From NCBI GenBank assembly GCA_944319885.1, contig CALUFC010000001.1, forward strand, positions 186,001 through 250,000: a DNA stretch of 64,000 bases, read 5' to 3'. Shown here one piece after another: positions 42,720 through 51,102 of the stretch. The notes beneath the pieces were generated by a model, which made no database searches, was not told where the DNA came from, and saw nothing but the letters and a program-made list of their open reading frames with translations. Source of the stretch: an uncultured Coriobacteriaceae bacterium (lineage in GTDB: Bacteria > Actinomycetota > Coriobacteriia > Coriobacteriales > Coriobacteriaceae). Positions within the stretch are counted from its first letter, which is position 1. Each line of letters begins with the position of its first letter. The position numbers and the translations under genes are program-made.

Positions 42720-43388
42720 ATGGGAATGTTCAAACTTGCCAAGATGACGCTGCGCTCGCTCGTGAGCAAGCCGGCAACGGTGCGCTATCCGTATGAGAAG
42801 CGCGATTTGGAGCATCTGTTCCCGCAGATGCGCGGGCATTTGGTGAACGATATCGATGCCTGCATCCTGTGCGGCATGTGCCAGCGCGTCTGCCCCGTTG
42901 GCGCCATCACCGTCGATCGCAAGGCGGGCGATTGGAAGCTCGAGCCGTATATGTGCATCTCCTGCGCGAGTTGCACCTACGATTGCCCCAAGAACTGCCT
43001 CTCGATGGCGGTGCTGCCCACCGAGCCCACCGAGGAGCTCAAGACCATCACGATGCACAAGGATATGCCCGCGAAGCCTGCGCGTCCCGCAGCGGGCAAA
43101 GCCGCGGCCGGCAAGGCGGCAGCTGGCAAGGCGGCGGGCCCCAAGAAGGAGCTCACGCCCGAGCAGCAGGCACGTGTCGAGGCGGCGCGCAAGGCCGCTG
43201 CGGCCAAGAAGGCCGCGAAGGCTGCCGAGGGCTCCTCGGCATCAGCCGCCGAGAAGCCGGCGGCTGATGCCGCTCAGGCTGAGCGCGATGCCAAGATGGA
43301 GGCGAAGCTCGCTGCGATGGATCCCGAGAAGGCCGCGAAGGTGCGCGCCGCACTCGAGGCGCGTGCCAAAAAGGACGCCGCCGAGTAG
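42720..43388 (+). CDS. echF: Ech-type hydrogenase subunit F (8Fe ferredoxin) with Lys/Ala-rich tail
   Basis: 222 residues. Two [4Fe-4S] motifs, CILCGMCQRVCP (48-59) and CISCASCTYDCP (79-90), form the ferredoxin-facing electron entry. From about 110 onward the chain is an Ala/Lys/Pro-rich tail ending AKMEAKLAAMDPEKAAKVRA and ALEARAKKDAAE, nearly the same as the echD tail. Ordinary EchF ends near 120-140 residues. It is the last gene; hyp maturation genes are absent from the window. Confidence 0.93.
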   Translation: MGMFKLAKMTLRSLVSKPATVRYPYEKRDLEHLFPQMRGHLVNDIDACILCGMCQRVCPVGAITVDRKAGDWKLEPYMCISCASCTYDCPKNCLSMAVLPTEPTEELKTITMHKDMPAKPARPAAGKAAAGKAAAGKAAGPKKELTPEQQARVEAARKAAAAKKAAKAAEGSSASAAEKPAADAAQAERDAKMEAKLAAMDPEKAAKVRAALEARAKKDAAE

Positions 43389-43418
43389 GCGTCTGGACAC
43401 CACCGCACGATAGCCATG

Positions 43419-43456
43419 ATGCCGGCTGGACCGTATGCGTTCGGCCGGCATTTCTT
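43419..43456 (+). terminator. Terminator-like hairpin after the Ech operon
   Basis: ATGCCGGC (43419-43426) pairs with GCCGGCAT (43444-43451), with an 17-nt loop, then TTCTTG. The T-tract is short, so strength is uncertain. Confidence 0.6.
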
Positions 43457-43602
43457 GTGCGCCGGCGGCATGGGGCGGCGATGTTGACGAAGCGTGGAGG
43501 ATAAGTTCGGGGGTATCGCGGCGCGGGCGCCGAGCGCATACAATAGACAATTCAGGTCCGCGGTGGCGGCCGCGGGATGGCGTTGCAGGGGAAAGGGTTC
43601 GT

Positions 43603-45129
43603 ATGGCACAGACAGGCAGCGCGCCCCAGCGCGTGTGCTCGTTGGGGACGTATATCGATCTGCTCGAGCGGGCGGGCGTGCTGGTGGGCGCGCAGCCCGA
43701 CGCGCGTGATCTGCGCATTGCATACGCGACCGACGATTCGCGCCTCGTGCGCCCCGATACCCTGTTCATCTGCAAGGGTGCGGCGTTCAAGCGCGAATAC
43801 CTGCTTCAGGCAATCGAGGCGGGCGCGGTGGCGTATGTATCGAAAACAGATCTCGAGGTGCCGGTGCCCCATATCGAGGTCTCCGATATTCGCCGCGCCA
43901 TGGCGCGCATCGCCGATGCCGCCTACGACCATCCTTCGGGCAAGCTCTCGCTGTGCGCGTTCACGGGCACCAAGGGAAAGACCACGAGCGCGTATTATCT
44001 TCGGGGCATCCTCGATGCGCAGGCCGCGTTCGAGGGCGCGCCTGCCACGCCGTACCTTTCGAGCGTGGGGTATTTCGACGGCATCGAGGCCGGTACATCG
44101 AGGCTCACCACCCCCGAGCCATTCGAACTCGAGCAGCGCGTTGCCAACGCGGTGACCGCGGGCGCGCGGCGCATGGTGATGGAGGCGTCGAGCCAGGCGC
44201 TCAAATACGGGCGGTGCGAGGGCATGCAGTTCGCGGTGGGCGCATTCACCAATATCGGCGAGGACCATATTTCGCCCATCGAGCACCCCACGTTCGAGGA
44301 TTACTTCGCCAGCAAGCTCAAGATCTTCGCTCAGAGCGCCTGCGCAGTGGTCAACCTCGACATGGATTACGTGGATACGGTGCTCGAGGCGGCGCGCGCA
44401 TGCGAGCGCGTGATGACCTATTCGCTCGAAGATCCGACGGCGAGCGTCTATGCTGGCGAGCTGAAGCATACCTCTGCGGGCATCACGACCGTCGTCCGCA
44501 CGCCGCGGTTCACCTGCGAGGTGCTCATCCCCACGCCGGTGCGCTTCAATGTGGCGAACGCTGTTGGCGCCATCGCGGTGGCCGAGGCGCTCGGTGTGGA
44601 CGAGCGCGCCGTGGTGGCCGGTCTGCGCGATGTGCGCATTCCTGGCCGTATGGAGCTCTATCCTGCGGCTTCGGGCGAGGTGATGGGTATCGTAGACTAT
44701 GCTCACAATGGCATGAGCCTGCAGACGCTGCTTTGCGATGTGCGCGAGAACTATCCCGATCGAGAGCTCGCCGTGGTGTTCGGCGCGACGGGCGGCAAGG
44801 GGGTCGATCGTCGCCAGACCATGGGGGCTGCGGCGGGGGCATACGCCGATCGCATCGTGATCACCGAGGACGATCCTGGCCCCGAGGATCCCGCCGACAT
44901 CTGCCGCGCCATCGCCCAGGCGGTCGAGGCGCAGGGCAACCATGCGTGGAAGATCGTGCTCGATCGCAGCGAGGCCATTCGCACCTGCGTGCGCGAGACC
45001 GCGGGCCCGGCGGTGATCGTGGTGACCGGCAAGGGGCAGGAAACGCGCATGCTGCGCCGCGAGGGCGCGGTGCCCTGCGAGGCGGACGGCGTCGTGCTGC
45101 GCCGCGCGCTCGACGAGTTCTTCTCGTAG
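43603..45129 (+). CDS. murE: MurE-type UDP-N-acetylmuramyl-tripeptide synthase
   Basis: 508 residues, three-domain Mur ligase. ATP loop FTGTKGKTTSAYYL (about 120-133), MEASSQALKYGR, FTNIGEDHISPIEH, VDYAHNGMSLQTLL and GATGGKGVDRR are clear. It adds the third amino acid to UDP-MurNAc-L-Ala-D-Glu. The substrate-choice loop reads EDDPGPEDP rather than the DNPR of meso-diaminopimelate enzymes, so a different third residue (for example lysine or ornithine) is likely. ATG 43603 follows GGGGAAAGGG; the frame opens earlier but without family match. It may be a second MurE copy; I cannot tell from this window. Confidence 0.9.
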   Translation: MAQTGSAPQRVCSLGTYIDLLERAGVLVGAQPDARDLRIAYATDDSRLVRPDTLFICKGAAFKREYLLQAIEAGAVAYVSKTDLEVPVPHIEVSDIRRAMARIADAAYDHPSGKLSLCAFTGTKGKTTSAYYLRGILDAQAAFEGAPATPYLSSVGYFDGIEAGTSRLTTPEPFELEQRVANAVTAGARRMVMEASSQALKYGRCEGMQFAVGAFTNIGEDHISPIEHPTFEDYFASKLKIFAQSACAVVNLDMDYVDTVLEAARACERVMTYSLEDPTASVYAGELKHTSAGITTVVRTPRFTCEVLIPTPVRFNVANAVGAIAVAEALGVDERAVVAGLRDVRIPGRMELYPAASGEVMGIVDYAHNGMSLQTLLCDVRENYPDRELAVVFGATGGKGVDRRQTMGAAAGAYADRIVITEDDPGPEDPADICRAIAQAVEAQGNHAWKIVLDRSEAIRTCVRETAGPAVIVVTGKGQETRMLRREGAVPCEADGVVLRRALDEFFS

Positions 45130-45381
45130 GCCTGTGCCGATTCTGTGGTATCGTGCGCGGCATATGTGAAGCTTTCCGCACGGGATGCGGTGCGGGCGCG
45201 CCTATGACCTGCGGTGTTAGATATCGCATGCTCCGGAGGAGATTGTTGTTGGCATCGTGTGAGAAGGTCTGCGATACCGGTGAGACCGATACCGTATCGT
45301 AGGGCCGAGAAGGCGCGGGCGCGCAGGCGCCGTCGCGGTAGGATGAACGGGCGAGAAGCTTACAAGAAGGGGGCGGAAGCG
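45130..45381. other. Intergenic stretch murE-prmC
   Basis: 252 bp. It contains an open frame in phase with prmC (starts at 45214 and 45343) that adds Arg/Cys-rich residues without family support. GAAGGTCTGCGATACCGGTG and GAGACCGATACCGTATCG (45261-45300) hold a short CGATACCG direct repeat. No RNA gene is seen. Confidence 0.35.
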
Positions 45382-46464
45382 ATGCCAAGCGAGACATGGA
45401 CGGTTGAGCGCTGTCTTGATTGGACGGTGGGCTACCTTGAAGACAAGGGGGAGGAGCGCCCGCGTTTGGCGGCGGAATGGCTGCTGTCGGCGGCGACGGG
45501 CCTCAAGCGCATCCAGCTCTACGTGAATTTCAAGCGGCCGCTCACGCAATCCGAACTCGATATCATGCATCGCAACGTGGTCAGGCGGGCTCAAGGCGAG
45601 CCGCTGCAATATATCACGGGGTCTACCACGTTTCGCTTTCTCGACATTGCATGCGAGCCGGGGGTGCTCATCCCGCGTCCGGAGACCGAGCTGCTGGTCG
45701 AAGCGGTGCTCGACTTTCTCGACCAGGAAGTGCTGGGGCACGATGGCATCGGCCCCATGGGCCGCGAGCGCGTTGAACTGCCATGGAACGACGAGGTCGA
45801 GCGCGCCCGCGCGGCCGAGCGTGAGGCGGCTGCGGCAGCGGCCGAGGAGGCTGCTGGGGAGGACGGGTCGGCCGGGGCAAGCGAGCCCGCGCCGGCCGCC
45901 GAGGCACCCGAGGAGTCCGAGCAGCCCGCTGACGTGCCGGCACGTGTGCTCGAGGTGGGCTGCGGTACCGGCTGCGTATCGCTGTCGCTCGCCGTGGAGC
46001 GCCCCGGCTTGGTGCGTTGCATCGCCACCGATATCGAGCCCAAGGCGATCGCGCTCGCCACGCGCAACCGCGAGGCGGTGCATGTCTCACCCAAGCATGC
46101 GGAGTTTCGCCTGGGCGATCTCATCGACCCCGTGCTCGAGGACGAGCTGGGCACCTTTGATGTCTTTGTATCCAATCCGCCCTATATCCCCTCTGAAACG
46201 GTGGCGACCTTGCCTCGCGAGGTCGCGGCGTACGAGCCGGCGCTCGCGCTCGATGGGGGTGTCGACGGGCTCGATGTGTTCCGCCGGCTGCTCGCGGTGG
46301 CGCCGCGTGTGCTTCGCCCGGGCGGCCTGTTTGTGTGCGAGCTCTTCGAGGAGTCGCTTGAGGCGGCCGCCGAGCTCTGTCGGACCTACGGCATGGCCGA
46401 TGTCCGTATCATGGCCGACCTCACACACCGCCCCCGCTTCGTGCTTGCGCGCCTGAGCGCGTAG
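45382..46464 (+). CDS. prmC: Release factor glutamine methyltransferase with Ala/Glu-rich insertion
   Basis: 360 residues. The N-terminal helical domain (RCLDWTVGYLED, YITGSTTFRFL, GVLIPRPETELLVE) and the methyltransferase domain with VLEVGCGTGCVSLSLA and VSNPPYIPSE (NPPY at 265-268) define PrmC, which methylates the GGQ glutamine of RF1/RF2. Between them, residues about 115-187 are an extra Ala/Glu/Pro-rich stretch (ERARAAEREAAAAAAEEAAG and following). Usual PrmC is about 280 residues. ATG 45382 gives the family-type start MPSETWTVERCL; ATG 45343 is possible. Confidence 0.93.
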   Translation: MPSETWTVERCLDWTVGYLEDKGEERPRLAAEWLLSAATGLKRIQLYVNFKRPLTQSELDIMHRNVVRRAQGEPLQYITGSTTFRFLDIACEPGVLIPRPETELLVEAVLDFLDQEVLGHDGIGPMGRERVELPWNDEVERARAAEREAAAAAAEEAAGEDGSAGASEPAPAAEAPEESEQPADVPARVLEVGCGTGCVSLSLAVERPGLVRCIATDIEPKAIALATRNREAVHVSPKHAEFRLGDLIDPVLEDELGTFDVFVSNPPYIPSETVATLPREVAAYEPALALDGGVDGLDVFRRLLAVAPRVLRPGGLFVCELFEESLEAAAELCRTYGMADVRIMADLTHRPRFVLARLSA

Positions 46465-46655
46465 CGCCTGCGGGCGTGCCGACACCACGCCGCCACCACA
46501 GTTGACGCCCTTCGCCGTAAAGTTCGCCCCGTTTACGCCCTCGTTGGCTGTCGAGCGCATGCTCCGGCGCATCGCGTGAGACAATACCCTCTGTAATTGA
46601 CGCAATGTAAAGATTCGTAAGCACCGCTGGGTGCGTGGAGGGTTTGTTTCTACAT

Positions 46656-47375
46656 ATGGTACGGGTGTATCGCATAGACGGCGCCGCACGCCGTCCGCAT
46701 GGTCTTGCCGTGCGCGATGTGGCGCGCGTGCTGCACGGCGGCGGGCTTGCGCTCGTGCCCACCGAGACGGTGTACGGCCTGAGTGTCGCGGTGGATGCTG
46801 CGGCGAGCAGCGCGGCTGCGCCTGAGGCGACGGATGCGGCGGGCGCCGCACTCGGATGCGCCCTGCCGCCGCCCGGCTCCGGTTATCGTCGCATCTTCGA
46901 GCTCAAGCAGCGCGATCTCACGCAGACGGTTCCGTGGCTCGTGGGTGGTATCGAGGATCTCGATCGGTATGGGCGCGACGTGGACGCGGTGACGCGTGCG
47001 CTGGCACGAGCGTTCTGGCCGGGCGCGCTCACGCTCATCGTTCGCGCAAGTGAGCGCGTGCCGCGGTTTATGCAGGCTGCAGATGGCACGGTGGCGCTGC
47101 GCGCATCGGCGTCGCCTGCCATTCAGGCGCTCGTGCGCGCCTGCTCGTGCCCGCTGGCAACTACGAGCGCGAACACGCATGGCAAGCCCGCTCCCGCCTC
47201 GTTCTCGGAAGCCGAGCCACGCATCCTTGCAGGCGTCGATGTCGCCATAGACGCTCAGGCAACACCGTGCCAAGACGCCTCGACCATCGTATCGGTGCGG
47301 GGTGGCGTGGTCGAGATCATACGCCATGGCGCCATTTCTGATGAGGAGATCTATCGCGTGGTGCAGGGCGTCTGA
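46656..47375 (+). CDS. tsaC: Threonylcarbamoyl-AMP synthase (Sua5/YrdC family)
   Basis: 239 residues. YrdC-fold marks are LVPTETVYGLS, ELKQRDLTQTVPWLV (K-x-R binding part), FWPGALTLIV, VALRASASP and LATTSANTHGKPAPASFSE. The enzyme makes threonylcarbamoyl-adenylate for the t6A modification of ANN-decoding tRNAs. An Ala-rich insert (about 48-75) separates the first motif from the second. ATG 46656 is used; GGAGG lies 14 bases upstream, so GTG 46635 (VEGLFLHM) is possible. prmC and tsaC are often paired, as here (191 bp apart). Confidence 0.93.
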   Translation: MVRVYRIDGAARRPHGLAVRDVARVLHGGGLALVPTETVYGLSVAVDAAASSAAAPEATDAAGAALGCALPPPGSGYRRIFELKQRDLTQTVPWLVGGIEDLDRYGRDVDAVTRALARAFWPGALTLIVRASERVPRFMQAADGTVALRASASPAIQALVRACSCPLATTSANTHGKPAPASFSEAEPRILAGVDVAIDAQATPCQDASTIVSVRGGVVEIIRHGAISDEEIYRVVQGV

Positions 47376-47405
47376 GCGCACGCGCGTGGGGAGGGGTGGG
47401 CGAAG

Positions 47406-48935
47406 ATGCCGCTTTCGTTGCATGATCTGGGGTTTGCCGAAGCCGAGTTCTCGTTCGGCGGCTCGTATATCATGGCGCTCGACAGCGGCACCACGTCGGT
47501 GCGTGCCGTTATCGTCGATGAGTTCGGCGGCATCGTGGCGCAGGCGTCGCGCCCCATCGGGTCGAGCTATCCCCATTCGGGCTGGGTGGAGCAAGATCCA
47601 ACCGAGATTCTGGCCTCGCAGATCGCCGTTATGATGGAGGTCCAGTTTAAAAGCGGCATCCATTCGGACCGCATCGCGGCGATTGGCATCTCGAACCAGC
47701 GCGAGACGTGCGTGGTGTGGGACCGCGATAGCGGGCAGCCCATCTACCATGCCATCGGTTGGCAGTGCCGGCGCACGGCCGATCGCGCCGAGGCGCTCGT
47801 TGCCGCGGGGCATGCCGAGACCATCCGCGCGAAGACCGGACTCATGCCCGATGCCTACTTCTCGGCAACCAAGGTTGCCTGGATCCTCGATAACGTGACC
47901 GGTGCGCGCGAGATGGCCGAGGCGGGCCGGCTCATGTTCGGCACGATCGACACCTGGCTCATCTACAACCTCACCGGCGGGCTGGTGCATGCCACCGACT
48001 ACACCAACGCCAGCCGTACGATGCTCTTCAACATCCATACGCTCGACTGGGACGATGAGCTGCTCGAGCTGCTCGACATTCCGCGCTCCATGCTGCCGCG
48101 CGTCATGTGGAGCTCAGACGATTACGGCCGCGTCTCGAGCGAGATCATGACGCACACCCCGCCCATCACCGGCGTGGCGGGCGACCAGCAGGCGTCGTTC
48201 TTCGGGCACTGCTGCTTCGAGCCGGGCCAGGCCAAGAACACCTACGGTACCGGCTGCTTCATGCTCATCAACACCGGCGACCATGCGGTCACGTCGCAGC
48301 AGGGGCTGGTTGCCACGATCGGTATCGCCGAGGGCGAGCGGGTGAGCTATGCGCTCGAGGGCTCGATCTTCCATGCCGGTTCGACCATGCAGTGGCTGCG
48401 CGACGGCCTCGGCATCATCTCGGATGTCCGCGACACCGCTCAGATCGCCGAGAGCCTTGCCGACAACAACGGCTGCTACCTCGTCCCCGCGTTCAGCGGC
48501 CTGGGGGCTCCCTGGTGGGAACCCGAGGCGCGCGGGATGCTTTCCGGGCTCACGCTGGCCACCGGACGTGCCCAGATCGTGCGCGCCGCGTGCGAATCGC
48601 TTGCCTACCAGTCGTATGACGTGCTGCGCGCTATGGAGGCGGATGCGCAGATGACGCTCGACGCGCTCTACGTTGATGGCGGCGCCTCGCGCAACGAGTT
48701 CATCATGCAGTTCCAGGCCGATCTCTTGGGTATCCCGGTCATTCAGTCGGAGACGCAGGAGACCACCGCGATCGGCGTGGCGTTCCTCGCAGGCCTGTCG
48801 GTGGGGTATTGGGAGGATAGGGAGGAGATTAGGCAGAATCTCGGTCACGGCAGGCGTTTCGATCCCCAGATGCCGCCCGAGGTTCGTGCGAGAAATCTCG
48901 ATGGCTGGCACAAGGCGGTATCGCGCGTGCGCTGA
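47406..48935 (+). CDS. glpK: Glycerol kinase
   Basis: 509 residues of the FGGY family. IMALDSGTTSVRAVIVDE, SYPHSGWVEQDPTEI, GISNQRETCVVWDRDSG, NTYGTGCFMLINTG, and YLVPAFSGLGAPWWEPEARG are diagnostic of GlpK. It phosphorylates glycerol to glycerol 3-phosphate. ATG 47406 follows GGGGAGGGG; an internal Met (IMALDSG) lies near residue 23, so the N-terminus is longer than the E. coli enzyme by about 20 residues. It stands alone without glpF or glpD in the window. Confidence 0.96.
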   Translation: MPLSLHDLGFAEAEFSFGGSYIMALDSGTTSVRAVIVDEFGGIVAQASRPIGSSYPHSGWVEQDPTEILASQIAVMMEVQFKSGIHSDRIAAIGISNQRETCVVWDRDSGQPIYHAIGWQCRRTADRAEALVAAGHAETIRAKTGLMPDAYFSATKVAWILDNVTGAREMAEAGRLMFGTIDTWLIYNLTGGLVHATDYTNASRTMLFNIHTLDWDDELLELLDIPRSMLPRVMWSSDDYGRVSSEIMTHTPPITGVAGDQQASFFGHCCFEPGQAKNTYGTGCFMLINTGDHAVTSQQGLVATIGIAEGERVSYALEGSIFHAGSTMQWLRDGLGIISDVRDTAQIAESLADNNGCYLVPAFSGLGAPWWEPEARGMLSGLTLATGRAQIVRAACESLAYQSYDVLRAMEADAQMTLDALYVDGGASRNEFIMQFQADLLGIPVIQSETQETTAIGVAFLAGLSVGYWEDREEIRQNLGHGRRFDPQMPPEVRARNLDGWHKAVSRVR

Positions 48936-48939
48936 TGGC

Positions 48940-48945
48940 TATAAT
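48940..48945 (+). promoter_or_regulatory. Consensus -10 box upstream of rpiB
   Basis: TATAAT 56 bp before the rpiB ATG, in the glpK-rpiB gap. No good -35 box is seen. Confidence 0.5.
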
Positions 48946-49000
48946 ACGATGAGCGGGGCCCCTCACCCGCTCCGTTACCAACACACGAAAGGAGCACCAC

Positions 49001-49447
49001 ATGCGTGTTGCCATTGCTTCCGATCATGGTGGATTCGAGCAGAAAGAGCAGCTTGTCACCTATCTGAAAGATGAGCTTGGCTGCGAGGTGACCGATTTCG
49101 GCACCACGAGCGAGGAGAGCGTCGATTACCCCGATTATGCCGAGCCCGTTGCCCGCGCCGTCGCATCCGGCGAGGCCGATCGCGGCATCTTGGTATGCGG
49201 CACCGGCATTGGCATGGCGCTCGCTGCCGACAAGGTGCCCGGTGTGCGCGCGTCGAGCATCACGCGCCCCGATTTCGCCCAGCTGTTCCGCCAGCATAAC
49301 AACGGCAACGTGATCTGCCTCTCCGGCCGCTTCATCACGCTTGAGGAGAACGAGGAGATCGTGAAGGTCTTTCTGACCACCGAGTTCGAGGGCGGCCGCC
49401 ACGCCCAGCGCGTTGCCAAGATCGCCAAGCTCGACGAGGCGAAGTAG
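49001..49447 (+). CDS. rpiB: Ribose-5-phosphate isomerase B
   Basis: 148 residues of the RpiB/LacAB family. ASDHGGFEQKEQL, YPDYAEPVARAVASGEADRGILVCGTGIGMALAADKVPGVRA and RQHNNGNVICLSGRF are characteristic; the CGTGIGM cysteine is the catalytic base. It interconverts ribulose 5- and ribose 5-phosphate, feeding PRPP synthesis and the phosphoketolase route. A clear GAAAGGAG site precedes it. Confidence 0.96.
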   Translation: MRVAIASDHGGFEQKEQLVTYLKDELGCEVTDFGTTSEESVDYPDYAEPVARAVASGEADRGILVCGTGIGMALAADKVPGVRASSITRPDFAQLFRQHNNGNVICLSGRFITLEENEEIVKVFLTTEFEGGRHAQRVAKIAKLDEAK

Positions 49448-49487
49448 CCTGAAGGTGCAGCGCAAGGCTGCCGACATATGCGGCATG

Positions 49488-49524
49488 AGCGCGGGCGCGG
49501 GGCGTGAAGGTCCCGGCCCGCGCT
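49488..49524 (+). terminator. GC-rich stem-loop after rpiB
   Basis: AGCGCGGGC pairs with GCCCGCGCT around an 18-nt loop, 41 bp after the rpiB stop. No U-tract follows, so termination is uncertain. Confidence 0.35.
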
Positions 49525-49565
49525 GCTCGTTTACGGGCGCCGGGGTTTGTCTCGAATGTGGATTC

Positions 49566-49596
49566 TTGACCACGGGCCTTCTGGGGCTATTATATT
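49566..49596 (+). promoter_or_regulatory. Promoter of the ATP synthase operon
   Basis: TTGACC (49566-49571) and TATTAT (49588-49593) with a 16-bp spacer; TATATT overlaps just downstream. It lies about 65 bp before the first small gene. Confidence 0.65.
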
Positions 49597-49655
49597 CTGA
49601 AACGCTCGCAGGCAGTTCGATGTGCGCTGCGTCGCTGGGTATGGAGGGATGAAGC

Positions 49656-49958
49656 TTGCAAGGGTTTGATCTCACGTCTCAGGTAGCGCCGCTCGCGCTG
49701 GGGGCTGTCGTGGGCGTGTTCGCATTTGCGCCGCTTGCCTGGGCGCTCAGGCATGTGCTCGCTGGCGAGAACAGGGGCAGCATGGTACAAGGGGTACTCG
49801 GCCTCATGGTGTCATGCGGTGTTGCAGGTCTCACGATCGTGCTCGTGCACCTGGTAGCGCCCGCCGAGCTCATCGCGGTCGCCGTGGGCGAGACGGCAGG
49901 CTTTCTTGTCTGCCTCATCGTTGCTGCGGCAGTGGTGATGGCGCGAAGCGAATCATAG
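49656..49958 (+). CDS. AtpI-like small membrane protein
   Basis: 100 residues with three hydrophobic stretches (APLALGAVVGVFAFAPLAWAL, GVLGLMVSCGVAGLTIVLVHLV, LIAVAVGETAGFLVCLIVAAAVVM). Position directly before atpB is that of atpI, whose product helps c-ring assembly. Sequence similarity to AtpI cannot be shown by eye. A TTG start at 49656 follows GGAGGG by eight bases; no ATG fits. Confidence 0.6.
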   Translation: MQGFDLTSQVAPLALGAVVGVFAFAPLAWALRHVLAGENRGSMVQGVLGLMVSCGVAGLTIVLVHLVAPAELIAVAVGETAGFLVCLIVAAAVVMARSES

Positions 49959-49996
49959 AAGAACCGACGTCGTCGGTTGATGGGAAGGTGTGAATC

Positions 49997-50794
49997 TTGG
50001 ACGCTTTCGGGCAGCTTTCCGATGAGATCCAGCATCTCGTCGCTGAGTTCTCTTCCGCGCCGGTGGTGGGCGACCTCACGGTCGGCCTCACGCAGTACTC
50101 GTTTTGGCTCCTGGTGGCCGCCGCGGTCTTCTGCATCCTGATCTTCGTGTTTTTGAAGCGCCAGACGCTCGTGCCGCATGGCATGTTCGTCAACGGCGTC
50201 GAGTACATCATCGAGTACGTGGAGAACGATGTCGCCAAGGGTGTCGTGGGCACCAACTGGAAGAAGCACTTCCCGTTTCTGGCCACGGTGTTCTTCTTCA
50301 TCCTCGTGAACAACTTCATCGGCCTCATTCCGGGCATGAAGCCGGGTACCGGTGCCATCGGCTGCACGGCGGCGCTCGCCTTGTGCTCGTTTGTCTACTT
50401 CATTTACTACGGCTGCAAGAAGCACGGCTTCTTTGGCTACTGGAAGAGCCTGGCACCTGCCGGCGTGGCGTTCCCCATGAACGTGTTCGTGTGGGTGATC
50501 GAGGTCTTCTCGCTGCTGCTGCGCCCCATCACGCTGGCCATCCGTCTGTTCTGCAACATGTTTGCCGGTCACATCGTCATGGGGTCGTTTTCCATCATGG
50601 CGGCGCTCTTTGCGGAGCCCATGCTCGAGCAGGCAACCGCCGCCACCGTGGCGGGCGCGCTGCCCAGCATCGCCTGGCTGCTCATCCTTTTGATCATCTA
50701 CGCCGTCGAGCTCATCGTGGCATTCGTGCAGGCATATGTGTTCACCGTGCTTTCGGCGGTCTATATCCAGATCGCCGAGGCAGATTCGCACTAG
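49997..50794 (+). CDS. atpB: ATP synthase Fo subunit a
   Basis: 265-residue membrane subunit forming the proton half-channels. The helix with LLLRPITLAIRLFCNMFAGHIVMG holds the essential arginine; AVELIVAFVQAYVFTVLSAVYIQIAEA is the last helix with the conserved Glu/Gln. TTG at 49997 (MDAFGQLSDEIQ) follows GGAAGGTG. The operon order from here is a-c-b-delta-alpha-gamma-beta-epsilon, the standard bacterial order. Confidence 0.96.
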   Translation: MDAFGQLSDEIQHLVAEFSSAPVVGDLTVGLTQYSFWLLVAAAVFCILIFVFLKRQTLVPHGMFVNGVEYIIEYVENDVAKGVVGTNWKKHFPFLATVFFFILVNNFIGLIPGMKPGTGAIGCTAALALCSFVYFIYYGCKKHGFFGYWKSLAPAGVAFPMNVFVWVIEVFSLLLRPITLAIRLFCNMFAGHIVMGSFSIMAALFAEPMLEQATAATVAGALPSIAWLLILLIIYAVELIVAFVQAYVFTVLSAVYIQIAEADSH

Positions 50795-50876
50795 GCGGCA
50801 CGCAGGTTGGCATCTTAGGGCCCTGCGCCCTTTGAGATAGGTATCTCGCGCATTCGCGCACGACAAAGGAGGAATT

Positions 50877-51068
50877 GTGGGAGTTATCGGATATGGTCTT
50901 GGTGTTATCGGCGCCGGCATTGCAATCGGCCTTGCTGCGTTCGGCGCAACGAGCGCCATGGCTCGCCAGCCCGAGATTCAGGGCCGTGCCTTCACGGTCT
51001 TCATCCTGGCGTCCGCGTTCACCGAGGCGCTCGGCCTCATTGGCTTCGTCGTGACGCTCATCTCCTAG
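50877..51068 (+). CDS. atpE: ATP synthase Fo subunit c (short, 63 residues)
   Basis: Two-helix hairpin with polar loop ARQPE (29-33) and the ion-binding carboxylate E50 in ASAFTEALGLIGFV. The first helix GAGIAIGLAAFGA lacks the glutamine of Na+-type rings, so protons are the likely ion. At 63 residues it is shorter than the common 70-80; the first helix begins almost at residue 1. GTG at 50877 follows AAGGAGG. Confidence 0.95.
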   Translation: MGVIGYGLGVIGAGIAIGLAAFGATSAMARQPEIQGRAFTVFILASAFTEALGLIGFVVTLIS

Positions 51069-51102
51069 GGAATCCGCTCACGTTGTCCCAGAAGGAGTCA
51101 AT

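Noticed and set aside
41250-43058. A 602-residue minus-strand frame across echD-echF
   Set aside because: Antisense of the hydrogenase subunits; composition follows the opposite strand.
37616-43388. Complex I (NADH dehydrogenase) operon
   Set aside because: The large subunit keeps all four Ni-ligand cysteines, and the NADH module genes are missing, so it is a hydrogenase.
45214-45381. Extended N-terminus of PrmC
   Set aside because: The added Cys/Arg-rich residues do not fit the family, and the standard start lies at 45382.
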